Shown here piece after piece: positions 11,001 through 23,589 of a DNA stretch of 64,000 nt. Position 1 is the stretch's first letter, and each line of letters opens with the position of its first letter. A model generated the notes under the pieces. That model searched no databases and was not told the DNA's origin. It saw nothing but the letters and a program-made list of their open reading frames with translations. Made by a program: the position numbers and the translations under genes. This stretch comes from Xanthostigma xanthostigma (taxonomy: Eukaryota; Arthropoda; Insecta; Raphidioptera; Raphidiidae): assembly GCA_963575645.1 (NCBI GenBank), contig OY754469.1, positions 11,550,001 through 11,614,000 of the forward strand, given 5' to 3'.

Positions 11001-13991
11001 GGTCTTCAGAAGAGTCAGATCATGAAAATGAGGGCCGATTCAAATTGAATCAAAAACCTAATGAACGCAAGGTTAATGTAATACCTTTCACTCAAACATT
11101 GTCCGGTTCGAATAAAAATAAAATAAGTGAAGGGAAAGAAAGACGTCGAGAAACCGATAGACAAATGAATAAAGGAGACAGAAATAGTAGATATGCAAGA
11201 AAGAGTACAGATTATAGTAAACGACGACAGTTTAGTAGAACTCGTAGGCCGGAAAGTGATACCTTACGCAGAGAAGTGAATAGTAGACGCACAGATAGAT
11301 ATACTGAAAGTACTGTGAAAGATACAGTTGCCTCTATTAAAACTAACAACGTTAAAAATATGAGTACAATGACTGACACAAAAACAACTGAGCTACACAA
11401 AACAAACGATACACAGACTGAATCGGTTTCGAAAGAACGCAATGTTGTAGTGACAGATAAAACTGAAATAAAAGTAAATAGTGTTGTTAACGATAAAGTT
11501 AAATCTGATAAAAATACAGACAAATCTCAGAAGACGTCAGAAAGTGAATCGGCAGACACAAAAAGTAAAATAAAAATCAACATTCGCAATCCAAATAAAT
11601 ATAAGGAAGATCAAGCTAATGTAGAAAATACCGATAATCCCGCAAAAGATGATAAGCCTTCATCGAAAAGTGTGGTACGAAAAGTAACTGAAGTTGAGAA
11701 ACAGACCGTTAAGTCGGTGAAACAAAGTGAGGACCATGAGCCAGAAATAATTTACGAAGATGACGATGATAGCGGCAGTGTTTCTAAAGACGATGGTATG
11801 TGTAATTGTAATTTTGTTTTTGTTATTCATTTTTGTAGTGCAATTAGATTTTTGAATGAAATTTTTTTAGATCACACAAGCGTTATAGCAAAACTTTATA
11901 TTATTTTTTTTAACTTATTGATTAAAAAGTTCGGTATATTTAAAATTAATAATAAAATAGCTGCTTTTCATGCATGTATAGGCTGTGTGCACGAAGCCTA
12001 TTAGCGCCGCTAGTGGGTAATAGAGAATTATTGAACTAACTTTTTATGGAAATCGCGGCATGTTTCTAAGGTGATAAGTCAAAAACTTTAGTTGGCCATG
12101 ATGTGTCAAAAAAAATGTAATAAGGAAAACTGATGTTAATTTGTTTACACTGACAGCGGAACGTCAAATCAGGGCGCCAATGGTCTTTATTTTACTTAAA
12201 TCGCGCCATCAGCGCACCAGCCCGGAACACAACAAGCATTTCCAGATCGCTTAGTTTTCCTATGTTTTCTTTGTAATTAAAAAACTATAAAACTATAACT
12301 ACTTTCACTTTTAATAAACATTGCTCGCTGACATACGAAAAAATTGGAGTTCGAAGTTTCCTCTAGTGCTCACCACAAACGCTCGCATCGAAAAATTTGT
12401 AACTCCGCCTCCGTGCACATAGCCCATAGAGGTAGTAAAATTACCCGTTTCGCACGGGTGATTAGGTAAAACAAAAGAAATGCGGAACGTAACCGTACTA
12501 CCATTTCCATTGTAAACTAAACAATTGTTAATTGTTAACAGGTGGAGATTTACGCGCAGAACTTAGCAGAAGGCGTGCCCAGCGCCGCGCTATTACGGTG
12601 CCGTCTATGGTTGGTCCGCCAGCTCGTATTTTACAAACAGCGTTTCAAGAAATGAAAGCTTCCAAAAAACGACTCGCTCCTCCAATATTGGCCAGTGGAA
12701 TTGTCAGACCCACGAAAGGTGTGTAATGTTTACTTCGTTTGTATACTTTTTTAAATGAAAATTTAGAGCGAGTTTTAAATTTTATTTTATTGCTTTTTCC
12801 ATCATTTTTTAATCGTGTTGGTGCAGGAGTTAATGCGTCGGAAAGACGAGTGCTGGTGCTCAAACGAGCCGCCATGCAAACGCCTGACACGTCACAAGTG
12901 GCTTCCCCGAACGCCCCACACACTAAAGGTTGGCCCTTCCTTCTTTACTAACACTTTAAACGTTCACGTGCAAATTTCAAATTAACTAGTCATAAAATTT
13001 CTATTTAATTAACGTAAAACTATTAAAAATTCTGTTTTTGTTATTTAATAAACCGACAAATATTTTTATTCGTTGTTTTTACTATTTTAAACTTAATAAA
13101 AAAAAATTATTCATTGATATTTAAGCGTTTTGAAATAGTTATTGGCGTAACTAGTAGTCTAAGTCATTCATGGCGTGTCAGCGCGATGTTTTCAGCACGA
13201 GTCGTAGGTGCGCAGGAACGAGCGAAGCGAGTGCATACTGCGCACCGGAGACGAGTGCTGAAAACATCGCGCTGACCGGTCATGACTTAGCCTACAAGTT
13301 GCGCCCATAATTTTATTCAACAATTGCGCGTTATTCATGTTTTAATTATAATGAGATGTAAATATCTATTTATTTCTTTATAAAAAAAACTGTCAATACT
13401 AACAGCACCAAACAGCACGATTCAATGTTTTGGTTTGAGGTTAGCCGGTTATGAATAAACTCCATGTCGAAAACATTCGGCCTCTCAATTTTAGTCTCAA
13501 TGGGTAACAACAGGGAGTTGTTGTTACCTACTATTTCGTTACGACTCAGAAAATAGTTACGTTTATTTTCATTATTACACAATGGCCGAGCTAGTAGGAA
13601 TCTTCATTGAGTTATGACAAGTAATTGTCACCAGTCGGTAAATGGCTATTTAGGGTTCGGTTTTTAGGCATGATAAAACATGAATAACGCGCATGAGTTG
13701 AATAAAAGGGCATTTTTTATTAATTGTATCAAATTGACGTGACGTAATTTTAAAATTGTACTTTCATCGATAGTTTCTAAACAAGAAACGAGACGCGATG
13801 TACGTTTACCGATTCACTTCCGTTTGGGCGTTGCGGGTAATGAGAATACTGCGGTTGCCGACGATGATGTTTTCGGTCCACTGCATGCAGCAGTCGAGGC
13901 CGAAGTCGATGATGTTCCCACGAGTGTTACGGCACCTCGTAAACGGACGCGATTACGTGGCGGTAATCGTAAGAAACGTCAACAAATACAG
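8046..13991 (+). CDS. Large Ser/Arg-rich nuclear-type protein, family not assigned
   Basis: Exons 8046-8261, 8900-11795, 12542-12718, 12827-12928 and 13774-13991 join in phase for 1203 residues without a stop. The ATG at 8046 starts a conserved-looking acidic motif, MGSDDEDLEFLRLAAL. Exon 2 encodes low-complexity sequence: acidic/basic stretches; two KTEPQ motifs resembling SUMO sites (residues about 185 and 215); about five degenerate copies of KSPINERV-SPRFRSERS; DRMSPRRSPS repeats; and long SPRRRS/SPLRR tracts as in SR-type splicing factors. Exons 3-5 encode a basic tail including DLRAELSRRRAQRR and RRDVRLPIHFRLG. The stop is not resolved. Reading on past 13991 stops at 14144. Splicing to acceptors before 14156 or 15396 would give very short endings (stops at 14197 or 15419). 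A role in pre-mRNA processing is inferred from composition only. Confidence 0.75.
11977..12428. repeat. Terminal-inverted-repeat element in intron 2 of the SR-rich gene
   Basis: TATAGGCTGTGTGCACGAAG at the left is matched, inverted and with a few mismatches, by CTCCGTGCACATAGCCCATA at the right, about 450 bases apart. The interior has no coding frame of note. The left end overlaps the run-on of the exon 2 reading frame, which fits an insertion into the intron. Confidence 0.45.
13157..13292. repeat. Foldback hairpin with ACGAGCGAAGCGAGTGC in the loop
   Basis: GTCAGCGCGATGTTTTCAGC at the left is mirrored by GCTGAAAACATCGCGCTGAC at the right, with outer arms (CTAAGTCATT / CATGACTTAG) also complementary. 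It lies in the intron between exons 4 and 5 of the SR-rich gene. The loop motif is nearly repeated at 62241-62257 in a different element. Confidence 0.6.
13311..13707. repeat. Terminal-inverted-repeat element, about 400 bp
   Basis: TTTTATTCAACAATTGCGCG followed by TTATTCATGTTTTA at the left pairs with AAAACATGAATAACGCGC and GTTGAATAAAA at the right. It starts only about 20 bases after the preceding foldback, so the intron carries two adjacent insertions. Short frames inside it look fortuitous. Confidence 0.55.
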
Positions 13992-14571
13992 GTACTGTGT
14001 TTGGATTTAAATTATTTTGTATATTTTAGTGCACTTTTCATGTTCTACTGTCAATTTAGCGTTAAATATCTTCACAGGTTTCAGAGCTGTAAAATGAATT
14101 TTGTTCTTCAAACTTCATTAATTAAATTTTCCGTTACATTCTAAGTCAGTTTCAGGTCGCAGCGAACATTTTTGTTTGTGTCATCTTTGAAAATTGAAAA
14201 ATAGTTATATTGGATTTTTTCTAAGTGTACAAACGTTTTTGTTGTTTAAGACAGTGATTTTTGCTTATTTATTAACGAATTTTTTTAGTGGGGGTAATTT
14301 TTTGTTTTGTAAACTTGTTATAAATAATTATTAATTAAACAAATAATTATATTTGTTGAGACTTTCTTGTCAGAGTTATTAACAAAGTGAATTTTTACTA
14401 AATTTACTGGAATGTGATATTTTAACGTGATTATGTATTTTTTTACGTGTTATATTAGTCTGTTTTTCGTTAGGTAGTTATTAATTTTTGAAAATAAATA
14501 TTTAAAATTCGTTAAATCCAATATAATTTAGTCATCAAACGTGATATAAATAATAAGTTATTCTATATATT

Positions 14572-14967
14572 GGGCGTGTTTGGCCGAAGTAAGTACTTAC
14601 TAAATTTAGTAAGTCACTCACTATACTTACAAAATTTTCGGCCGGAACACAAAATAAGTGCTAACGCAGTAAGCATGGCTTAATATAAGACGCCATTTTG
14701 CTTATTGTTGATGTAAACAATACAGACAGGAACAGACCTGTCATTTATCCATTTGCAATTAAATTATATTAAATTTAGTACTGTCAATTATATTCATTCT
14801 ATGAGGTTATGTACGGGATATATAACGTAAACCAGTGTTTTGAGTTATGTCAATCCAGTAAGTCTGTCCTGGCCGAAAAGCGCTATAGTCAGCTTGTAAG
14901 ATTTTAATTTTGTTATGCTAACTGGCTTACTAAGTTTAATAAGTACTTACTTCGGCCAAACACGTCC
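14572..14967. repeat. PIF/Harbinger-like MITE, copy 1
   Basis: The ends are GGGCGTGTTTGGCCGAAGTA and its inverted match TACTTCGGCCAAACACGTCC region, flanked by ATT on both sides. A second copy in inverse orientation lies at 44081-44489, also flanked by ATT. Sub-terminal AGTAAGTACTTACT is itself palindromic. A 3-bp target duplication with TIRs fits PIF/Harbinger-type non-autonomous elements; the superfamily is inferred from that alone. Confidence 0.75.
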
Positions 14968-17900
14968 ATTGTATTTGGGTGAATTTGAATGTATTTTTAT
15001 ACTTTTTTTCCGCTAGCAGAAGACGTAAACACAATGATACTCTCAAACATTTCTTTACATGAGTAATCTATGCTTAACACTGCTATCGAGACGTTATAAA
15101 TTATAATATGCATTTAAAAAGATAGATATCTAGGTCGTGTGATCAACGACTGAGCATGTGTCAAAGATTAATCCGTTGATATTGTAAATTATAGACGCTC
15201 GACAAAAATGGATTTATCTATTAATCGTCAATTCATACACTGAACTACCCTACACTGCCTACTGGTCTAATATATTTTAGAAAGCTTCCGAATAGTGTTT
15301 TTGAAACAAGGCTTGAAACCGAAACTGAATTGTTTAAAATTTTCATTTCAGTAATCGAAAACAAAATTAATATTTTAACATTTCTCGACTTTCAGGAAAA
15401 TCCCAATTTCTATTTATAACTCGAAATTAAAAAGGGAGAAGCGTTTTTGTTTCTGCAAATAATAAATTATTATACGGTTTTTTGTCGCGAATAGCGTCAG
15501 CTAAAGCTTCCTATATACATTCTAAAAAAAAAAAATTTACAACACTAACATTTTTTCGATACTCATTAAAAATAAGATGAACATTAAATTATTGTTTATA
15601 ATTTTCAAGAGTATATCATTAAAAGCCAGAAAGGATTCAAAATTGAAACATGGAACTTAATTTAATTCAGTTTCAATCCATGCTTTGAAAGCTTTTAAAA
15701 GATGATAAAATATCTGCTAGATCACCATATTTAATGACCAATATTTTGTTGCTTTGTTTTTGCACTACATATTAGTTCAGAACGTTTCCGGGTTGGTACC
15801 ACGATTTTTTTTAAGCTTGAATAACAGCTACCATCCACATTGATTGCACTTGAATTACTGGAGCGCTTAGAGGGATGAAGGTGTAGAACAAAGTAAAATG
15901 TTCTGTTTCTTTCCTAACTACGATGTTAAGAACTTCTGATAACGTAATCAGACCAGCGACATGTAACCGTTTCATATTTACAAATGTGTTCTTGAGAGAA
16001 CGACCCCAATGGCCAATTAATATACAGTCGGATCGCGATAATCGGGCATTTGTTATGCATATTGGTGTTCAATAATTAATCGAAATTGCCCAATTATAGA
16101 CAGCCTTCAGTAAAAGGACTTATGACACTGAGCAAAAATAAAAGGAATAAGTTGACATTTTAAGTTTTTCGATGCACATGGTTTGAATTTTTTCATGGAA
16201 CTCATCAAAACATAATGCTGACCAGTTACTGTGATAATAATAAACTAACTCATAAATATTTATTAGTTTTAACATCCTGTTGACTATCCTCAAAACAAAA
16301 ACAGAGACTAATTTTAACGAAGGCTGTTTTGAATGTTTTCATGTCAAATTTTCTTTAAATTGTCCGTAATTGCGGAAAAATGGACACACACACAAATGGA
16401 ACCGAACGTCAAGCAGTCGAATTAAACAACAGATGTAGATATGTATGGTATTGGGTAGATAGATAGATAATAGATTACATATGCTTGGACACCTGAGGTA
16501 ATCAGCGTCAACAAATTCAATATTGTTCATTTGAATTTTATCTGATACAGAAATTAAAATAATATTTTATTTACTGAACTAACTGGTCTCAAAACCAGGA
16601 CCTCGGTCTCTCAAAAACACAAATGTATGATTTGCTTTTCTGATCCTAGGACGACGCCAGTTATATGTCACCAAGCATACAAATTGATCTGAATTTTGCA
16701 ACGATTCGCGATTGTTTGTATTGTTGTTGTTTAATTGCGCCAGCTTACATCATTATTAATCTTCCTTGTCCATGTTTGTAACGATTTTATCACGGCCAAA
16801 TAATTGTAATTGTTTTGACGATTAAGGCTAATAATCGTTAGTCAAATAAAATTATAATTTTATGTTAAACAATGACAACGATATATTTTCAGATTTGGGC
16901 GTGACATTTCTAATAAATATCGTAATATTTTTTCGTCATTATCATATCACTGTTGTGATCATTAGAATTATAAAATATGTTGTTTTTAAGATTACGATAC
17001 ACCACCATGGTCATTAAAATAATAGGATATATTAATAGCCTTAGCTGCTGAGCGTGTTGCTTTTTTAAAAAAAGGATATATTCTGTTTTAAGATTACAAT
17101 ATAATATGTGTTTGTTGGCCAAGTTCGAGAAAGATCTTAGAACTCTTTGGACTGTATTAGAGCCATATCGGAATTGTTGCAGTTAGAATTCTGTTTTTCG
17201 ACAAACGTATTTAGTCCTGAAGTCAGTTTCTAGCGTGCACAACAAATTTTACATATGGAAAAATTACGTTTTAACTTACCTTAATCGGTCCTGAGAGACT
17301 TGGAATTGATTTGACAGTTCGAAGAGTCCTGTAATACCAACAAACGCGCATGTTATTTGTAAACTTAAAACTAGTTATTGTCGTCGATTTTATTCGTAAA
17401 TTTTGATATTCAGCCTGAAGTTTTCGAAATGATTCTTGTGTAATAATGTCAACATTACTATCAATATTCATAAATCATAATTATACTTTCCTTTGTAGTC
17501 TTTGTCCAGCAAGTTTGATTTTTTTGCAACTGTGAAATTAGTATGGAACTTCTTATGTTCAATTTAAAGAACTGTGATATTTTTAGTATTTGTTTCTGTG
17601 ATACATAAATGCAAGATTTTGAGGCTATATAAAAATACGTAATTATGAAACATATTTTTTAAACTTTTATGGAGTATTTCTCGATGAATTTTTATACGAT
17701 TCTCGATGTTATGAACAAAAGGACCTATTTGTTGTTTCTAAGCCTGTGTATTTTTATAATATTTGAGTAATGCAAAATAATACGCATGGAATGGAAAAAA
17801 ACAGATGATTGAGATATTAATTTTCCTTTACAATATAATGTAGCGAAAATTCAAGAAATTAAAATAAAAAAGTTTAAATATTTATACGCCGCTTTCTCGA

Positions 17901-18052
17901 TTAATCGACTTTCATATAATTTCAACAATGCCGAGAAAACAAGGCTCTCCGAGCTGCCATTTTGTGCTGTTTGAATTTCTTTTCTAGTAACCCTACCCGA
18001 GTCGGGATTAAAACGTAACCCGATTTTGTCAAACGAAATTTTAATTGACTAT

Positions 18053-18920
18053 ATACAGCGTGTTCGCCAATAGTGGTAACAGTGAATAATTCGTGTATCC
18101 TACTGCTTAGATACAAAAATAAATTTAAATAGTTTTTTGTTCAATTCGAAATTTACTGCTGAGGTATATTTTTTTATACTTCACACTTGACCGGAAGTGT
18201 ACATGCTTTTTTTCAAATGAAGGGTACACGGGAAGAAGGCGGTTTGTCAAAAAATGTAAATTGTGCAGGAGAGCATTTTGAAGTGTTTAAGATCGTACCA
18301 TTTACTTGCTGATGCATTTCTTTCAACGCTTATAACTTTTGACCTAGAGTATTCTTGTCTAAAATGAATACACCAACAGAAAGGTACGACTTTTGGCTAC
18401 AAGATGGCATAAAAAAAATAATTTCGAATTTTTACTGACAAATCGCCTTCTTCCCGTGTACCCTGCAAATGGCAACATATATTTTTTATTACATTTTAGA
18501 AATTTCCATTTTTTTTCTCTACACATTCATATAAAATTGTCATAAGGTTACATAAGAAAATATTCGAGAAGAACGTGATCGATTTATTAGTTAAAAAAAC
18601 GGTAATTATTACTGTGTTTAATTAATCAATCGATAACATCTCTCTCAAATATTTTCTTATGTAACCTTATGACAATTTTGTATGAATGTATAGAGGAAAA
18701 AAAAAATGGAGATTTCGTAAATGTAAAAAAGTTCATGCTGCCATTTGAAAAAAAAATGCATCCACACTTTCGGTTCAGTTTGAAACACAAAAAAGTATTC
18801 CTCAGCAGTTTTCGATAGTAAATCTCGAGTTGAACAAAAAACTATTTAAACAATTTTTTTGTATCTAGTAGGATACACAAATTATTTACTGTTGCCACTT
18901 TCGGTGAATGTACTGTACAT
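18053..18920. mobile_element. Mariner-like inverted-repeat element interrupted by another MITE
   Basis: The two halves are mirror images around position 18610. The left end reads TACAGCGTGTTCGCCAATAG and then GTGGTAACAGTGAATAATT; the right end is its imperfect complement finishing in CTGTACAT. A related copy at 46722-47283 ends in GGCGAACACGCTGTACAT. TA at the ends suggests a Tc1/mariner-type duplication. The left half is split by the element at 18219-18465, and its right end abuts a further insertion at 18923. Confidence 0.7.
18219..18465. mobile_element. 247-bp MITE nested in the mariner-like element
   Basis: The ends are GAAGGGTACACGGGAAGAAG and the inverted CTTCTTCCCGTGTACCCTG. CAAAT (perhaps CAAATG) is duplicated on both sides. 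The related host copy at 46722-47283 shows the uninterrupted sequence TTTCAAATGGCAAC, which confirms both the insertion and its duplication. A second copy of this MITE, inverted, sits at 36460-36705 in an intersectin intron. Confidence 0.85.
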
Positions 18921-18922
18921 AC

Positions 18923-19175
18923 CAGGCCTGGGTAAATGGCGAGCCGCGGGCCGGATACGGCCCGCAAAGCATTTTATAAATGATTATTAAGAACTAAAAT
19001 AGTTTGCCAATATAATTTAGTGCATAAATTTTTTTTATAAAAATACACAAGACGAAAAAAGACCTTTTTGTTGCGGAAATGAAAGAACATTTTTTTTTAC
19101 TCTACAAATTTTTGGCCCACGACCAAATTTTCATCAGCAATGTGGCCCGACGATCAAAAGATTTGCCCGCCCCCG
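18923..19175. mobile_element. Short hAT-like element
   Basis: It begins CAGGCCTGGGTAAATGGC and ends GATTTGCCCGCCCCCG, an imperfect inverted repeat. The flanks GTACATAC and GTATATAC form an 8-bp duplication with one mismatch. GGCCCG motifs near both ends resemble those of the element at 40043-40425. It lies at the right edge of the mariner-like element. Confidence 0.6.
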
Positions 19176-21964
19176 GTATATACAGTAAGTTTAGGTATCA
19201 TCCATGACGGAATAATATTCTGCCGTTGAAATATTTGTCTTGAACGCAAATGCGATAATTATTTTGTAATAACTTCAACTACATACATGATAAGATATAA
19301 ATCACAACTAGTTTCGTCTTCAAGATGTCATTGTTCGGTGATTACTCTAAAATAGATACAAGCTCTTGGCTTGAAATTTAGAAATTGCTGACCATCCGCA
19401 ATATTATTTTAAAACATCTTCTTTTTTGTGTGTTTTTGTACACTTATCACTAAATTTATTACAATCTAATTTTGTTTAATTAAACCGTTCAATAATAAAG
19501 AAGTTTTTATAAACCGATATTGTTTTGTTAATCGAAAAAGTGCGTATAAAGTTTTCTTTTTTATCGAACAATATTAAATTTAAATCGTTACAATAAAAGT
19601 GTCGAAAATAATATCCATGTAATATTTATTGAGAATCTAGTCGTTTTAAGGTATTTTTTTAATATGTCTAAACTGTGATAATCTGTATTTTATGATCAAC
19701 ACGTTTTTATTTATTATAATAATATTTCTAAAAATCTGAGTGGAATTTTGTTGATCATAAAAATCGAAGTATTTTGTAAATATGTTGAAAATTCTCCCTA
19801 ATGAATTTGGTTGGCTTTTCAAGAAGGAAAAGCATTTTATATAAAATTGGTACATTTTTAAAATTGTTTAAAGATTCTCGTCACTGCTGTTGAATAATTT
19901 TTATTTGGGTTACATAAGCTCAACCACCTCCAGAAATATTGTTAAAGCGTGAAACATTGTAATAATGAATTCGCAATTTTTAAAAATGTGCCAGATAAAC
20001 ACTGATTGGTCGATTATGAACTATTTTTTTAATGCATACTGAAATTTGAAATAATGAAATGGTTGTACAATTTGTGTACTTTAATTTTGTTGCTGTATAT
20101 ACACGAAATATTGTTTGTCGAGGGCATTATATAACTGTTTAAACATTTCGATATGATGCCCCTGACATTGTTTTATAGCTACCTACTGTAAAGCTTTTAT
20201 ATTCGTTTATGTTTCCGAGTAGAGAATTTAACCGTTAAAATGTCTTCTTTTCGAGGATCAGATAAAATTTGAAAATCTCGATACTTAGTTGACCACTCTA
20301 AATTTTAATATATTTTTTCAAAAAGATGTCAGCTTAATGGATTGAAAAATCTGATTTGTTTTTGTGGTTTTATCAGTCAGGGTTGTTTTCTTTTTACGAT
20401 TATTAGTAAAGTTATCCCATTTTAGTTTCTTACTCGGAATCTTGTCAAATATTTTGTTTTTTATTTAATTTTAATATTCACAAGTATTTCACATTTAGCA
20501 TTTTTTTATACCAAAACTGATATTGAATAAGAATGACAATTTGTCGCTTGTATACCAGAATTTAATTATGTTAGTTGGTTTATAACAAATTCAAACGAAA
20601 ACAGCAAACTTTTTTTATTTATCTATTTTTTTCCACAATTATCATTCATAAAAAATGTGAGCATCGCTAAATATTGTATTTTCTTTGTTATTTGTATTGA
20701 TCTCTGTAATACGCTCCAATATTATATTTTTATTGGTGTTTTGCGTATATAATAGATTCGGATAAAATATTCATTTTGTATACTAATAATGAACAGCTTC
20801 AGTTTATCAGTTAAAAAAAAACAACAATATATAAGAAATGGCGTGTTGCTAATTAAAATTTAAAGTTGTACGTCAATTGAAAATTAAATTTGGATATATT
20901 AAATGAAGAAATAGTAATGGTGGAAGAATTGTTCACCTAGTCTGCCAGAAAAACGAAGCTGGACTTAGATCCGAATCTAAGCAATCAAATAGAAAAGCAG
21001 ATGATAACATTTTCATGCAGTAACGGTCTTGAAATTTAATTTTATTCTTATTGTAACAATCTAGGTGTAAGGAGGAATCTTATGCAACATCTACCTACAA
21101 CAATATAACAAACAAGTAACAACAACAACAAAAAAGAAACTGTCAGCAACCGTAACAATATGAAACATTTCATCACAGTGAAGTCAGCAACAAAAGACAT
21201 CATGAAGAATAAACTCATTCATCGCATAAAAGAAGAAACTAAAAACTTATGAACGTTATCATTATTATATATGTTAAATACCGTATAAATTATAAATATT
21301 TAAGAGTTGTTTGCTTGAAATAATTGAATATTGTTGTTAAAAATGTAATTCTAATTTGTTATGTTGTAGGTCGTTAATTCAGATATTGATAAAGAAAATA
21401 GTTTTTTTGATAGATTTCTTATAACTGTAATTTGATTTTTTAATTTTTAGTTTAGTAACACTAATTATGTATGTTTTGGTTAAATTGAAAATGAAAAATA
21501 TGTATATGGCATTCGTAAACATTATAAAAGAAAAAAAATAATATTGTTGTTTCACTGTCATGTCTTATTTGCTTTTTACTATCATTTTTAACAATATTTT
21601 AATTTGTAAAAATACAATTTTTAATATTGAATTTTAAAAGTAAAGCGTGTAATTATATTTGTTTTAATGTTATTAATATAATAGATTTTCGTACATATTG
21701 TAAATAAATATATTTTATAGAATATATAAAATAAAACATAGTTTGTGATATCTTAAATAATGTTTTTTTTTTTTATATTCAGTCATTCGTAAATTGCTAA
21801 TATCCTTCGCGGACAATATGCGGCGGACCTCCAACCTGATCGTGTAATCAAAATTTGAATTAACAAATGGTCAATTTTTCTGTTTTAGTTGATATGTAAA
21901 AATCGAGAAACAAAAGCCCAAAGGCAGGCAACATAAACAAAAGGTTCTGATTTGTACCAAACCC

Positions 21965-22320
21965 CAAGGCCGGCTTAAGCTAACTATGCGCCCTAGGCAA
22001 GATTGAATTTGCGCCCCCCTTTTCAGCAATTCATATCAAGGTGAAAAGGAATATTGCTAAATAATATAATTAACAGTTCGATGAACATATTTTATATTTT
22101 CTATCAAAAGGTATTAACAAAGTCGCTAATCCTACAAATCTATCTTTAGTCATAATAGAGCGCAGATAGGTTTTTATTAATTTTAATTTTGAAAAACTGC
22201 GCTCACCACTTGCAATTTTTTTTTAATATTAAAATAAAACATTGGCAGTTTACAATTTTGCCGCCCCCAGAATATGCTGCCCTAGGTGGGTGCCTAGTTC
22301 GCCAGTTTAAACCAGCACTG
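21965..22320. mobile_element. hAT-like non-autonomous element with 8-bp target duplication
   Basis: CCAAACCC occurs exactly at 21957-21964 and 22321-22328. The ends CAAGGCCGGCTTAA and TTTAAACCAGCACTG are imperfect inverted repeats. GCGCCCTAGGCA inside the left end is matched by TGCCCTAGGTGG near the right end. It is 356 bp long with no coding frame. The 8-bp duplication is diagnostic of the hAT superfamily among TIR elements of this size. Confidence 0.8.
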
Positions 22321-22384
22321 CCAAACCCTCGACAAATGAGTACATTTTACTGTAAATAAAATGGAGCAACAACAATGAATGTTC

Positions 22385-22484
22385 GTTAGTTTCTTCTTAT
22401 ATTTCCACCAAAATGATAGGAGGCGCACCCACAGTTTAAGAATAAACTGTAAGCGTGTGCCTCCAAAACGAAGAGACTAACAAA
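22385..22484. repeat. Short palindromic hairpin element
   Basis: GTTAGTTTCTTC at the left pairs with GAAGAGACTAAC at the right. The inner arms (GGAGGCGCACCCACAGTTTA and TAAACTGTAAGCGTGTGCCT) pair around a tiny loop. It is intergenic and non-coding. Confidence 0.6.
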
Positions 22485-23589
22485 CATCCAACATCGCAAC
22501 TAATTTAGAGCTGTTTTTGGACCTGGAGCAAACTAAATTTAATACATTTACTTTTTTTCCTTAATTCTCAAATCAAGTGTGATCAAAAGCATTCGTTTTA
22601 GAGGGCGAGAAAAAAATGTGAACAGTTTCTCGAGTCATTGAGCTTTCTTACGTTTAGTATCGCAGTATTTCCTTCAGACGTAGATCGATTACATCACACC
22701 ATACATCGAGTTTATCTGTGAGTGAAGGAAAGCATTTAAAGAACAAGGAGTGTTTAGGTATGTATTAAACCTAATTTGATATAATAAATAATGTTCTCTT
22801 AAGTAAAGTGAATGCATTCTGGAACTGCTTCTAATTTGACAGAAAATAATATAACTACCATTTTTTACTGAGAATGGTTTATAAATGCTTATTTTGTATT
22901 TCTTTTTGATTTATTATATCTACAATTTGTAGTTACACAAACAACTTAAGAAAATTTATACAAGCCTTAATTTTTCAAAGAATAGTGTAATAATTGTAAG
23001 TTCTGGAAAAGAACAATTAAAAAAGATGTAATAAGGTTATCTCTGGTAATAATTAACAATAATGCTGAAAACAGACAGGACTATTCCTAGATAAAGAAAG
23101 GAGAAATATTTGCGCAATAACGATACAAATATTATTCTACAAAATAACATAACTATTTTTTAAAAAAAACTACATATCATTACTTCCGCTTAAACCGGAA
23201 ATTATATTAGAGGAATATATTATTACTTCATTAACATTTAATTTTTTTTTTAAGGTTGAAATAAAAACAAAGCCAAAAGACATTTAATTTCTAAACTTCT
23301 TTTCTCTTTTTTTTCAAACGCTAATAAATTGCTTGCTTTAAAAATTGCTTTGTAAAAATATTGATTTCTGTTGTTTATTTTTCAAATAAACAATCAATAA
23401 CTGAAAATAATGACAGCAACCAGAAAAATAATTGAGGTGGCTATTTATATTGAAACAAATGATAATTTTACCGTTTTAAAATAATTCACGGATTTTACTG
23501 TGATTTGAAGCAAAAATTTTTTAGTGGGTATAATGTTTAAATAAATAATTGTCATTGGATCAAACGGCTGATTTTACAATAAATAAAAT

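Larger units (their letters stand above)
13992..23589. other. Gene-poor region between the SR-rich gene and SAXO
   Basis: It contains the unresolved 3' end of the SR-rich gene and several mobile-element remnants listed separately (14572-14967, the nested cluster 18053-19175, 21965-22320, 22385-22484). The rest is AT-rich. A single exon-like frame on the minus strand (17471 down to about 17276) is treated under findings. I see no other supportable gene. Confidence 0.55.

Noticed and set aside
1-13991. First and second genes considered as one transcript
   Set aside because: The first gene ends in a clear TAA at 4050, and the second starts with an ATG-led acidic motif after 4 kb of spacer. No joining exon is visible.
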